In this document: positions 34,401 to 43,610 of the stretch, in pieces | Layout of the letters: every line of letters begins with the position of its first letter | Numbering within the stretch: the first letter of the stretch is position 1 | Assembly: GCA_029721435.1 (NCBI GenBank) | Contig: CM056576.1 | Span: forward strand, 65,925,876 to 65,989,875 | Source: Gymnothorax reevesii | Lineage: Eukaryota > Chordata > Actinopteri > Anguilliformes > Muraenidae | Reading direction: 5' to 3' | Length of the DNA stretch: 64,000 bases | Notes under the pieces: generated by a model | What the model saw: only the letters and a program-made list of their open reading frames with translations | Told to the model about the DNA's origin: nothing | The model's database searches: none | Position numbers and translations under genes: made by a program

Positions 34401-36238
34401 TTGGCCATAGCACGAGTCACTGCGCAAGAAGGATACAGAGATGGGTCCTCATCCCCATTTTCAGTGCTCGGCTGTGAAGTAAGATGTACAGGGGGAACTA
34501 CTTTGCCCCCAGCCAGGTCATTGCCTAGCAACAGAGAAACACCCTTTATAGGTAGACTTGACATAAGTCCCACCTTTACCTGTCCTGTAACTAAATCTGA
34601 CTTCAAGAATATAGAGCGCAGGGGTACAGATACAGTCCTCCCTTCAATACCTTGTACAAGTATGAAATCCCCTGAAGCGGTCTCATCACGTAACTCCAAG
34701 GAGTCCATCAACAAAAGTGACTGAGAAGCTCCGGTATCCCTTAGGATATATATGGGGACAGGAGTAGTATGCTCATTCAGAGCCACAAATCCCTCTGACA
34801 CAAATGGAAGAAATTCCTCCCTCACAAAGTCAGCTGTATTAGGCTTTTTAGCCCCACAAGAAGCAGGCAATTTAGCAGATTGGTTATCTACTACAGGGGT
34901 TTCTAACCTTGTTTTCACAAAGGCATTTGGTTTGGTATCCTTTTCTTTTTCTTTCTTAGCTTTAAGGAACCAACAGTTAGTTGTAACATGACCAGATTTC
35001 TTGCAATAACTGCAAACTAGACCACTTTTGTCACTGTCAGCTTTCACACTTTGATCAGACCTGTTACTGGATTTCTGAGCACCATCACCAGATTTGTCTT
35101 TGTCTTTGGGTGAGGAATCTTGGGTATCACCATAACCCTTTTTCTGAAATTGGGACCATCTATTATTACTGCTAGACTGAAATTTGGACTTATGTGTGAG
35201 AACATATTCATCTGCAAATTTGGCAGCTGATTGCAAATTCAGTGCTTGCTTCTCATTAAGGTAGGTCTTAACATCATCCTTAACACAGTTCTTGAATTCT
35301 TCAACTAACACCATCTCTTTTAGTGAGTTGAAATCATCCTTGACCTCCATAGAAGTACACCAGCGCTCAAAGCAAACCTGCTTTTCATTAGCAAATTCAA
35401 CATAAGTCTGATTTTCAGATTTCTTCAGACCTCTGAATTTCTGTCGGTAAGCCTCTGGAACCAACTCATAAGCTCTCAGAATAACCTTTTTGACAACCTC
35501 ATAATCAGAGGAATCATCTGCAGACAAAGCCGAATAGGCTTGTTGAGCTTTACCCTTGAGGACAGTTTGCAACATCAGAGGCCAGTGTTCCTTTGGCCAC
35601 TGGCAACTCTTTGCTACCTTTTCAAAACACTGGAAATAGTTGTCAACATCCTTTTCCGAAAATGGAGGCACCAGTTTTACCTCCTGGCTAGCCCGAAATT
35701 TATTTTCAGTTTCAATTTTAATTTTTAGTTGCTCCATTTGGAGTCTTTCTTCTCTATCGAATTTCTCTAATTCAAAATCTCTCTGTCTCTGTCTCTCTCT
35801 TTCTGCTCTTTCCTCTTTCTCTCTCTCAAATTCTCTTTGTTCCCTGTCTTTCTTCTCTTCTCTAGCGAATTTTTCCAACTCAAACTGCCTTTGTTTTTCT
35901 TTTTCCTCCCTTTCTTTTTTCTCTTCTCTTGCTAATTTTTCCAACTCAAACTGCCTTTGTTTTTCTTTTTCCTCCCTTTCAATCTCTAGCATTTTTAATT
36001 TAAGTTCCATTTCTATATTTGGATTTTCCACTGGAAACTGTTCCAGATCTCCTGGTGCAAACACATTTTCATCAATGTAATATTCAACTATCTCTCTAGC
36101 CAGTCTTGCTTTTCGCATGGCTGGTTTTACCTCTGTCAGCTCCAAATGTCTGCATATTTCCAACAGTTCGGTCTTTTTAAAAGACTTCAAAACCCCTACG
36201 GTTGGTGATGCCAAGAAATCATCCATTGCTGTTGTCAA
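31409..36238 (-). CDS. Gag-Pol polyprotein of the Gmr1-like element
   Basis: One 1609-residue frame. Residues 80-180 are a charged coiled coil containing a tandem repeat of REEKEKQRQFELEK. Residues about 185-350 are a capsid-like domain whose second half (LRAYELVPEAYRQKFRGL to QSAAKFADEYVL) resembles the SCAN domain. A CCHC knuckle is at C409-C412-H417-C422. Protease DTGAS is at 501-505. Integrase has a zinc region at 755-795 (GGHLGVNK, CKTCHTCQ), then D826, D885 and E921 with the classical 35-residue D-to-E gap, then a GPY/F-type module near 1058. RT spans about 1190-1400 with FCTDYRKVN and YIDD at 1342-1345. RNase H has D1491, E1532 and D1561. Gag and pol share one frame with no visible shift or stop. 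The start is the ATG at 36238; the downstream ATG at residue 5 (MDDFLASP) is an alternative. Confidence 0.93.
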   Translation of the reverse strand: MTTAMDDFLASPTVGVLKSFKKTELLEICRHLELTEVKPAMRKARLAREIVEYYIDENVFAPGDLEQFPVENPNIEMELKLKMLEIEREEKEKQRQFELEKLAREEKKEREEKEKQRQFELEKFAREEKKDREQREFEREKEERAERERQRQRDFELEKFDREERLQMEQLKIKIETENKFRASQEVKLVPPFSEKDVDNYFQCFEKVAKSCQWPKEHWPLMLQTVLKGKAQQAYSALSADDSSDYEVVKKVILRAYELVPEAYRQKFRGLKKSENQTYVEFANEKQVCFERWCTSMEVKDDFNSLKEMVLVEEFKNCVKDDVKTYLNEKQALNLQSAAKFADEYVLTHKSKFQSSSNNRWSQFQKKGYGDTQDSSPKDKDKSGDGAQKSSNRSDQSVKADSDKSGLVCSYCKKSGHVTTNCWFLKAKKEKEKDTKPNAFVKTRLETPVVDNQSAKLPASCGAKKPNTADFVREEFLPFVSEGFVALNEHTTPVPIYILRDTGASQSLLLMDSLELRDETASGDFILVQGIEGRTVSVPLRSIFLKSDLVTGQVKVGLMSSLPIKGVSLLLGNDLAGGKVVPPVHLTSQPSTENGDEDPSLYPSCAVTRAMAKKAKEDDVVVPSSTLNSQDSGGSPHDSDWPTMVSPFEDLSDTFISSLFSQPDGSGDSDVSGDLSLSRKRLIEEQTNDPEIGVLKRRALPEKEIDAVPVGYYLKDGVLMRKWRPPDIPANADWAVVRQIVVPKVYRNEILTMAHSLPLGGHLGVNKTVDKIMKHFFWPGLRKDVSNFCKTCHTCQVVGKHQLDPPVAPLQPIPAFGEPFSRVIVDCVGPLPKTRSGNQYLLTIMCASTRFPEAIPLRNIKATAISKALIKFFTLFGLPREIQSDQGSNFTSGLFQQVAYELGAKQILSSAYHPESQGALERFHSTLKTMMRTYCYDHEKDWDEGVHLLLFAAREAVQESTGFSPFELVFGHEVRGPLLLLSEQWQEKEPHISLLDYVSKFKERLRAACDLAKENLKSSQGKMKTWYDHKARSREFKPGDKVLVLFPLQSNPLQARFHGPYEILTKLNDLNYIVKTPDRRKPKQLCHINMLKPYHDRNAGVAAVTSDSQMVETCEDEGEFQDDEPRIKAEVLSCKLSNTEVLQNLDVKLQHLEPSQRDQFERLIKKYEDLFPDVPKRVSIASHDVDVGDAKPIKQHPYRMNPEKRKIAEKEVEYMLEHDIIRPSNSDWSSPCVLVPKLDGSTRFCTDYRKVNAVTRTDVFPIPRIDDCIDSVGQAKFLTKIDLLKGYWCVPLTERAKSISAFATPSGLYQYEVLPFGMKNAPATFQRMIQSTIAGLPHTGGYIDDLITWSDSWEEHLKDVETLFQRLTQANLTVNLSKSDFGCATVTYLGYVIGQGKVAPINAKVQAIMDFPVPDNKKALRRFLGMIGYYRKFCKNFAEIALSLTNQLKKGVKFTWDDACQRAFDHLKSLLCHFPVLKSPDFNKPFSIAVDASDQACGSALLQRSDSDDIEHPVAYFSRKFNRHQRNYSTIEKELLALVLSLQHFEVYVCTGQKPMIVYTDHNPLMFLSKMKNKNRRLLNWSLILQEFDLEIKHVKGTDNVIADCLSRV

Positions 36239-36320
36239 TATATTTATATAGGAAAATTCACAAAAACAATTTTACAATCTGAAATGTTAGATTTTTAATA
36301 AATGACTCACAAAATGGTCT

Positions 36321-36344
36321 ATCCCGGACCTTGAGCCCCCAATT
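36321..36344 (-). promoter_or_regulatory. Primer-binding site, tRNA-Pro-like with a 3-nt interruption
   Basis: Immediately inside the 5' LTR, the minus strand reads TGGGGGCTCAAGGTCCGGGA after two or three spacer bases. The vertebrate tRNA-Pro complement is TGGGGGCTC then GTCCGGGAT; here AAG separates the two halves. The first 9 bases would pair fully with the tRNA 3' end. Another tRNA species could fit better. Confidence 0.6.
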
Positions 36345-36841
36345 TGTTATGGCCCCAATTTGTTATTACATTTATAACACAACAGCAACAGCAAGGGATG
36401 ACAAACACAGTTTTAACAACTAAAACACATTTAATTTTTAACAAAGACAAAGACTAATAACAACCTACAACTAAAGACCAAGATTGATAAATAAGAAAAA
36501 ACAGAAATAATTACAGTCCCTTTTTGTGGGGGGTGGCTTGGTGATGTCCTGGATGAAGAAAATGCTCAAACACAGGCAAAGAAATCCACAAAAGAAACGT
36601 CACAGGTCTTGAACAGAATGGCAGGTCTGGTCATCTTCTTGCAATTTCTCCTACTACTTTAGTGTCTCAATTCTTTTCCTTATATACTCTTTTGCAGACC
36701 CCACCCACATTTAGACCTCTTTTTTTTTAATTTTCTGAGACTTGCCCCAGACATGTCCAGGACATGTCTAAACATGACTCCAGTCTGAGCTTAACAAAAA
36801 AAGGTAAATACTGCCATCTAGTGGCCTATATTCACATTACA
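36345..36841 (-). repeat. 5' LTR of the Gmr1-like element
   Basis: Same 497 bases as 30807-31303, with a constant offset of 5538 at both ends, so no net indel. It carries the promoter for the gag-pol transcript (TATA on the minus strand near 36680-36692). Confidence 0.92.
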
Positions 36842-37335
36842 CTATGTAGTTGGTGAACGTTTCAAAAATGACTGTGTAACCTCTTCAGTAAAACATGTAG
36901 GTGGTAATACTATGGTTTGAGGGTTAAGTGGTCGAAAGTAGAGGGTGATCTCCTATAAATTGACGGACCATGGATCAAAAGAAGTATCACAGCGCCCTTG
37001 AGCGGCACACATTGCCATCTGGAAAGATACTGATTGGTCAGGGATTTTATTTTCAACAAGACAATGACCCTAAACGCACTTCTAAGTTGTGCAAGAATTA
37101 TCTCAGTTGAAAAGAAACATTTGGTGACATTAAAATTATGACTTGGCTCGCTCAAAGTCCAGACCTCAATCTGATTGAGCAAATTTTTTGTAACATCAAA
37201 AGACTCTCTTTGGAATTAATTTCAAACCATTTGGAATGGTATAACGAGTGAAGAAATAAAAAAAAATATGTGAAAACTATGCCTGAAAGATTAACTGCTG
37301 TGATCAAAGCAAAAGAGGGCCGGATGAGATATTGA
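36842..37335 (+). pseudogene. Tc1-type transposase pseudogene, right part
   Basis: Continues the frame family of 30560-30806: VGERFKNDCVTSSVKHVGGN, a decayed CHLERY block, DFIFNKTMTLNALLSCARI (in relatives the second catalytic Asp lies here, FQQDNDPKH), LKVQTSI and finally PERLTAVIKAKEGRMRY followed by a stop at about 37334. Several frame changes and stops show that it was dead or decaying. With the left part it makes one transposase split by the retroelement. Confidence 0.8.
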
Positions 37336-37835
37336 TTTTTTTTTTTTTAATTTGGCATTTGGCAATCCCATCCGAATCTGGAATGCCCAATTGGTGAACT
37401 ATGTACAAAGCTTGCTCGTATGCGACCCCTTGCTGCCAACTCAGGATAGTGAGGACAGTACACGGCTCTCTTCCGAAGCACGTGCCTGTCAACCACTGAT
37501 TCTTATACACTCATTGGTTGAATCCTCGTAAGTTCAGAACGAGGGCGGAGGATACCCGGACATGAACAAACCCAGAATCTTCCTGATGAGCGCCCGTCTG
37601 GCCAACAGGAGGCGATGGAGCAACGAATAAAGCTATTGTTGCATCCCCTAATCCGGCAGTCCCTTCCCAATTTGGAACCCTGTAGCGCGATGGCCAATTG
37701 TGCGCTACTCTGAAAAAGCTGCCGACCCCTGCCGGTGGGTACGCCGGGGCTTGAACCCGCGACGTGACAGTCACCTCTGCACTGCAGCGCAGTACCTTAA
37801 CCAAGTGGATCGCTGCGCTAAGAGCTTCTTTAAAA
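37336..37835 (-). repeat. Dispersed repeat with tRNA-like Pol III promoter boxes (SINE candidate)
   Basis: On the minus strand near 37748-37800 there is GGTTCAAGCC (box B type) and, about 45 bases upstream, TGGTTAAGGTA (box A-like). Around them the sequence reads like a decayed tRNA (CGCAGCGATCCACTTGG and CGCGGGTTCAAGCCCCGG). The left part (37336-37640) is unique-looking but includes GGCAATCCCATCCGAATC, reminiscent of fish repeats. A free tRNA gene is unlikely because no cloverleaf with a sound acceptor stem is seen. Confidence 0.4.
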
Positions 37836-38893
37836 TCTTCTTAAGGCTCCAGTTAGAAGCAAATGCGTTTCCCAGAAACACCTAAGATGATGATTTAGCC
37901 TAAGACGATCATTTGTTAAGAAGGATTTGAAAGAGAGGTCTGGAGCTCTCTTAACACCCTTCTTAGCGAAACACTGCAGATACAGCCACGTCAGGCAAAT
38001 TAATGTGACACTAATCAAGGAGATATTCATTCAGAGTGTACGGTCGTCCTTATTTTAGTAATTATTATTTATTATAATATCCAATTATTTATATTATAAT
38101 TAGTTTTTATTTATTTCATGCACCCTTACTACCCATTAAACATTTAAAATAAGGGAAAACTTCTTCTATTCTCTCCTCTATGGTTCCATGTGTTGAAATA
38201 TTTTACTGTATTTCCCTAATCTTTTCCCTGATGTTTCCTGGAGATGACCCACCACCACCACCAAATAATTAAAAAAAAAAACCACTAAATAAAATAAGCC
38301 CACTGCCACCATGCAGTGCGGCAAGCATCATATCAGCTGTTACTCTTTTGGATAATAGCAAAGTCTATCACTTTTGCTGCTATCCCTAAGAGTAACAAAG
38401 TAAACTGGATAATTATTTGCAGAATTATATCAGGAAAAATAAGAATGAAAACATAAAATGAAATAATATGACAGTACAAGAGGTACAGTATCATGTAATG
38501 TTATATGATTTCACTGATGTAATGTTACGCTTTCATTTTATGTTTTCATTCTTATTTTTCAGATTTCTTCTGTCTGTGTCATTGGTCTTTATTTGCATCC
38601 ATTTGTTTTCTGCTGTGTGAGAAATGGTATTACACATGTTAATTTTTAACATTATACGCCGCTTGTTACATCAGAACTTCATTTGTGTGCACGTAAGCAT
38701 GTGGAACAATCGGTTACTCTGCCATCGATTGATCAACTGAGCTCCAGTTAAGAGGGGCGCAAAGACACTTGTTAAGTAGGGCATTAAGAACACATCTGGG
38801 AAACACTCTTATCTTAAGGCTCCCTCTTAGCTGAACTCTTCTTTGGAGCCTTCTTAACTCCTTAAAAACGCTCTTAACTGGGAAACACGGCCA
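37836..38893. mobile_element. Foldback DNA transposon, about 1 kb
   Basis: The right end reads AACTGGGAAACACGGCC (to 38892). The reverse complement GGCCGTGTTTCCCAGTTAAG matches the style of the left region (TGCGTTTCCCAGAAACACC at 37864, CTTCTTAAGGCTCCAG at 37838). Repeated CTTCTTAA, GGCTCC and CTCTTAA words are mirrored at the two sides. GGCCGTGTTTCCC-type termini are widespread in fish non-autonomous DNA transposons. The left terminus seems lost or overlapped by the neighbouring repeat. No transposase. Confidence 0.5.
38434..38560. repeat. Perfect 30-bp inverted repeat with 67-bp loop
   Basis: 38434-38463 (GAAAAATAAGAATGAAAACA and on) is the exact reverse complement of 38531-38560. It lies near the middle of the foldback element. 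Confidence 0.92.
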
Positions 38894-39183
38894 TTATTAT
38901 TTTCGTTTTCACTGTTTATTATCTGTTTACTGATTTTCATTGATACGATCTAATCATACATGAAATGAATACTTGAATAGAACTTGGTTTCTGATTTATT
39001 TTCATTTTGTTAAGTGCATAATGATCACTGCACACAACCATATATGGACTTGGACTTGACAAAGGTAAGCAGAGTGTGTTTATGCAGAGATGTGAGAGAT
39101 GCACTTTCCAAAAGACCCTCAAGACCCTTCTCAGACAAAATAGCTTTTTGTACCCCTCTATGAATGTGTGAAAAAAGGTATGC
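38894..39183. other. No gene recognised
   Basis: Short AT-rich spacer between two MITE-like elements. Confidence 0.5.
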
Positions 39184-39330
39184 TACACTAAAAAAATTGA
39201 GACTTTGGATCAAAGTAAAAAAAATTACTTTTGTAAAAAATTTTTCAATTGAGAAAAACGAAAAAAATTAGCTGTAACAAGTCGACACAATTTTTTTACT
39301 TTGATCCAAAGTCTCAATTTTTTCAGTGTA
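39184..39330. mobile_element. 147-bp MITE, TA-flanked, with about 40-bp inverted repeats
   Basis: TACACTAAAAAAATTGAG at 39184 is mirrored by CTCAATTTTTTCAGTGTA ending 39330. The arms continue with ACTTTGGATCAAAGTAAAAA, giving about 40 bp with one mismatch. TA at both ends fits Tc1/mariner-mediated insertion. Confidence 0.85.
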
Positions 39331-41196
39331 TGATACAAAGGCTGTCCATCATTACAAAGCCAGCAGTTATGTTCTTTTCTTAGTATTTTTTAAATTGACT
39401 TTTTATTTTGAAATTTTGTCAATGCAGTGTCTTACCTTTATTACTTCTGTTTGCGAATATGAAACTGTAAGCAATTGTCATTTTGACATTATTACCTTCA
39501 CAATAGGTTTTACTCAAATCTGCAACTCTGGTTACACTGACACATTTTACAAAAGATCACAAGATAACGCAACCTGCCTGTTTCTCTTGTTTTTCTCATG
39601 TAATGTAACGCAAGATTAGTAATTTAATGTGCATCTTCTCTCTGTCAATCATGCATACACGTGTGCAAAGAACAGAAAGGCAATGGAGACTGGACATTTT
39701 CTTGCATGTTGGATAGAGTATCAGTTGTGTTTTGCCCCTCTAATCTGGTATTGTGTTTTGTACAAGTATAAATCTGTGGATGGGTGGGTGTACTTTTTTC
39801 TGAGGTGCTCAGATTAAACATGCTTCATGCTGTGGCATGGCTGTTGGTCTGCTCTGAGCACTAGTTCCATGGGCCCATAATCCACTGTGTTTACATTTAA
39901 CAGCAAGCCTCTTTTCATTGTTTGTTATTCTTGGATTTCAATTGGTAATATTTTCAGGCCACTGACTTTAGCTATCTGAATAAATGCATGAATGAACTGA
40001 GGAAGTCAGAGCTGCAGAAGCTCCTGCAGTGATGAGATACTATGACTCAGGTCCAACTCTGCCGTGCTTCCAGGTACCCTGACAGGGATTATTACAGACA
40101 TGTAAACAGACATGTTCAATTACGTACTGGGTTCCTCATGATAAACTGTCTCCTTGATTGCAAGTTATACCTTTGTAGTTACCAGTATACTTCATGTGGG
40201 TCACAGGAAAGCAACCCAGAGAAATAGAACACAGAGATTATTCTATATCTGCTGCCACCCATTGGCCTGCTGCTGTTTGGGAAAACATAACAATCTCTAA
40301 ATACAGCAATGAGATTCTCTTGAGATATTTTGGGGGCACAAGTTTAACTGAAGTCCTTCCTTGATTTTGGCCATCTGACCCAGTTGCTGGTCCAGGCATA
40401 CTTTTAACTCTTTGTGGTGAACAGTTACCATCCATAGAGGTTTGGATCAGATCCACACCACATGAATGCTGATCATGCTGTAAATCACTGGCCTTACCTA
40501 TGTAACCATGGTATCATCAATTGTAGGAGGGTTTCTTTTAGCTGGGTACTGCCTGCCTTTTTGTACAATAATCATAGTTGCAGTCGACTGCTCCGCCTGG
40601 AGTCTGTCAGCAATATATGTGTTGGGCAACCAGTGTTGAACTCCAGCACAGAGGAATTAGTATGAGCCTGCATTATCTAGCGTTATGGCAGATGAGACAA
40701 TAGAGGATACAAGAATGAGAACTAGGAACGTCATTTAGAAAGAAAAATAAATCAATGGAAAGATTATCATCATTTAACACTGGGTTTATGTTGGTAAATA
40801 GTTATGTCTGTTATGATTTGAGATTAATTGACCCACTCAATCTAAAATTATTGAAAAGAGTAATTCTACAAAAGTCACCAAAAACAGTGGAAATGGTTTC
40901 ATTGACTCATCTGGCCTTCCACGAACAAATGTCAGATTTTGATTTACTAAAAATCGGCACCTCATTTCCATTAATAATCTGAGGGCTAAGACCATTGTAG
41001 AATGCATCTTATGATTGTGGGCTGTTTCCAAAAAGTATCATGGTTAAAGATGTTCTGAGTTGGCCGTTGATGTGTATTAGTACCACTCATGGACAGCTAC
41101 ATGCATCTGAAAACTATTTAAGGTAGTTTTCAGTGTTTTTTCATTGTGACCACAGATACAGCTTGTGAATACAGTTTGTAATTCATGGAATTTGTA
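39331..41196. other. No gene recognised
   Basis: No supported coding, RNA or repeat feature. Short frames at 39326-39817 and 40755-40982 are AT-rich and lack domains. Confidence 0.5.
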
Positions 41197-41296
41197 ATAA
41201 TGATGATAATAATAATAATTATTATAATAATAATGAATAACATAAATTAATTAATTAATTAATTAATGAAATAAGAAAATAATAATAATAATATAG
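41197..41296. repeat. TAA/ATTA simple repeat
   Basis: Runs of AATAATAAT and TTAATTAATTAATTAA. Confidence 0.9.
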
Positions 41297-41559
41297 TCCC
41301 AGATGAAACAGAATTGAGACAGTATATTAAAAACAAAACTAAAAGCAGTGATTCGTAAATTGTCTTTGGCCTGTACGATGTTGAAAAGAATACAACACAT
41401 GTTTCACTGCATGAAACAGAACAAACACATATCAGTTTTGATTCTTGCAACAAATTTTTTAGAAAAAGCTGGGACAGTAAAGGTTTTACCACTTAGTAAT
41501 GCTGCTATTCTTTTTCACAACTATTAATAAATATTTAAGGATTGAAGACACCAGGTTCT

Positions 41560-42320
41560 GAAATGTTTCAGGTGTAATCTTCTCCATCTCTTCCTGCAAA
41601 CAAGTCTGAAGGTATACAACAGTATGGAGTCTTTGTTGTTACCCTTCATGTTTCAAAATGCACCACATGTTCTCTGTTGAGGACAAATAGGGACAGTAAG
41701 CAGGCCAGTCCAGCACCCGCACTCACTTGTCATGTAGTCATCCTTTTGTTATGTGCGCAGAATGCGATTTTGCGTTGAAATGTTGAAATATGCATGAGCG
41801 TCTCTGTCAAACATGTTATCTTGAAGGCACCATATATTTCCTCAAAATCTCACTGTACTTCTCAGCATTAATGGTGTCCTCAACCAAGTGAAAGTTATCC
41901 TTGCCAAGGGCAATGTCACAACCCCATGCCGTCACAGAGCATGGGTTTTAGAATTGCTAGTAACGTTCTGGATGGTGCTTTTCTTCTTTGGCCTGGAGCA
42001 AACAGCATCTGTTTTTCTAGAAAAGACCTGAAATGTCATTTTATCGGACCACAATACATGTTTTCATTGTTTAATGGTCCAGCAAAGATGCCTCCGAGCC
42101 CAGTTAACTTGACAGCACTTTTGGACATTGCTAACGAAAGGCTTTGCGAAGATTTAACTGGCATGTGTGGGTGTAATTACATATTGTTGCACTTGACCAA
42201 GGTTTGCAAAAGTAATCCTGAGCCAATGTGGTAGTATCACTTATTGATAAATGATGGTTCTTGATGCAGTGCCATGCAGTGTCAACTTATTTTGTTTAAA
42301 ATGAATGCATGGTTTACCAG
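41560..42320 (-). pseudogene. Tc1/mariner transposase remnant
   Basis: Read on the minus strand, one frame gives AWGCDIALGKDNFHLVEDTI, then NAEKYSEILRKYMVPSR, a few stops, CIFQHFNAKSHSAHIT, and VRVLDWPAYCPYLSSTENM. These correspond to the mid and C-terminal DDE region of Tc1 transposases (in relatives FQQDNAKPHSA and DWPACSPDLSPIEN). The catalytic Asp in QDNA is His-Phe here, and several stops interrupt. A dead copy of a different Tc1 family from 8578-9911. Confidence 0.75.
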
Positions 42321-43364
42321 GGCCTAATGGTAAATCGGTGACTAACCTAAAATCAATTCATCCCACCTTTCGACACCATTGAAGTCGGATAATACCACTG
42401 CGAAGTTTAGATTAACTGAACAGCAGAGTATGTGCTCCTGTTCTAAGTGCTGCTTTGAGAGACCAGTACAAAGAACAAACAAATTTCATTGGATCACATA
42501 GGGCTATACAATCGATCATTATAAGAAAACAAGGCCCTGTTCTGCAAGTCTGTCCGATAAAATTTTGTTTATTACAGAACAATTTTTTTATTTTTTTGAA
42601 TGAAGGTCACATTAAAGTTCTATAGCACACATTGACCTGCAAAATTACCCTAGTCCATAAAGTGTTGGCAGACATTCCAAAGTGTAACTGTAGCTGCAGA
42701 AGACTCCATGTAAGTACACTTCACAAATAAATAAAATTATTTAAATTTCACAAAGAAGAAGAGAGATTATGCACTATGTGACAGGCTTTCAAAATGGAAA
42801 TGGGATCTGAAACTTATTATTAGCAGTAAAACAATGCTGTACGTACATGTGTTAGACAGCTAGTTCCTCACTCAGTGTAAAAGTCTGTGAACCTAAGCCT
42901 AAAATCGTCTCAGCGAATGTGAATATGCCCCTAACAGAAAGGAGATATTGTTAGGTTTATCGATCTGAAGGTGATCATTCACAAAAAATGTAAACAAGGG
43001 CAGGAGTCCAGTCTCCACAGAGACTAACTGGGGCTCAAGGGGAGTACATTAAACCTTTCCCGTTTTTAACGGCGAATGCTGAAGCACAGGCCAGTTTCAT
43101 TGGCTACTGATATTATTGCTGAAATTGAGCGACTATGGGTACAGCAATTCCACTCTAATGATGAAGAATTTAAGTCGGTAGGGACATTGAATGTATCAAC
43201 CTATCAATCAATCATTGTAAAAAAAAAAAAAAAAAATCCTTTTCATGTCAACCATCTCTTTAAAAGTATATGGTCTCATAAAACTTGAAAAAAATTCTAG
43301 GTTGTTGCTCGCCACCTCATAATTCATTTATAATGCCTGAGGCCTTCTTATTTTTTCTCATATT
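42321..43364. other. No gene recognised
   Basis: Nothing supported. An A-run of 18 lies at about 43219-43236. Confidence 0.5.
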
Positions 43365-43610
43365 GCATTGCATTACATTACATTACATGTATTTGGTAGA
43401 TGTCTTTATCCAAAGCAACATCCAATAAGTGCATAGATTAAACCATTGAAACAGCTACAAAACTGATCAGACAAAGTACAATCCATAGAGTAGCAATCAG
43501 CACAGTCATACCAGCAGAGTGTACACCATTTGGTTATCTTATGCCAGACATATATGAGTGGTGCAGACACGTACATATGCAGAGGACTACAAGTAAAAGT
43601 GAACAGAAGA
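43365..43610. mobile_element. Common fish dispersed repeat with CATTA start
   Basis: CATTGCATTACATTACATTA then TATTTGGTAGATGTCTTTAT and CCAAAGCAACATCCAATAAG match the start of a very abundant teleost repeat (usual form ...GGCAGACGCTTTTATCC AAAGCGACTTAC...). Non-autonomous. Its class is not determinable here. Confidence 0.6.

Larger units (their letters stand above)
30807..36841 (-). mobile_element. Gmr1-like Ty3/gypsy retrotransposon, complete
   Basis: A 6035-bp insertion with two 497-bp LTRs (30807-31303 and 36345-36841) that look identical by eye. It starts TG and ends CA, and is flanked by CTAT at 30803-30806 and 36842-36845. One uninterrupted 1609-codon gag-pol frame lies on the minus strand. 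Pol domain order is protease, integrase, reverse transcriptase, RNase H, so integrase precedes RT as in Ty1/copia elements although the sequences are Ty3/gypsy-like. That order defines the Gmr1 group described from cod and other deuterostomes. Matching LTRs and an intact frame indicate a recent insertion. Confidence 0.92.

Noticed and set aside
37740..37830. Possible standalone tRNA gene on the minus strand
   Set aside because: Box A and B-like sequences are present, but no convincing acceptor stem or complete cloverleaf; a tRNA-derived SINE is more likely.
41197..41296. Possible replication origin or matrix-attachment signal
   Set aside because: Simple TAA/TTAA repeats are common in fish DNA; nothing specific supports a function.
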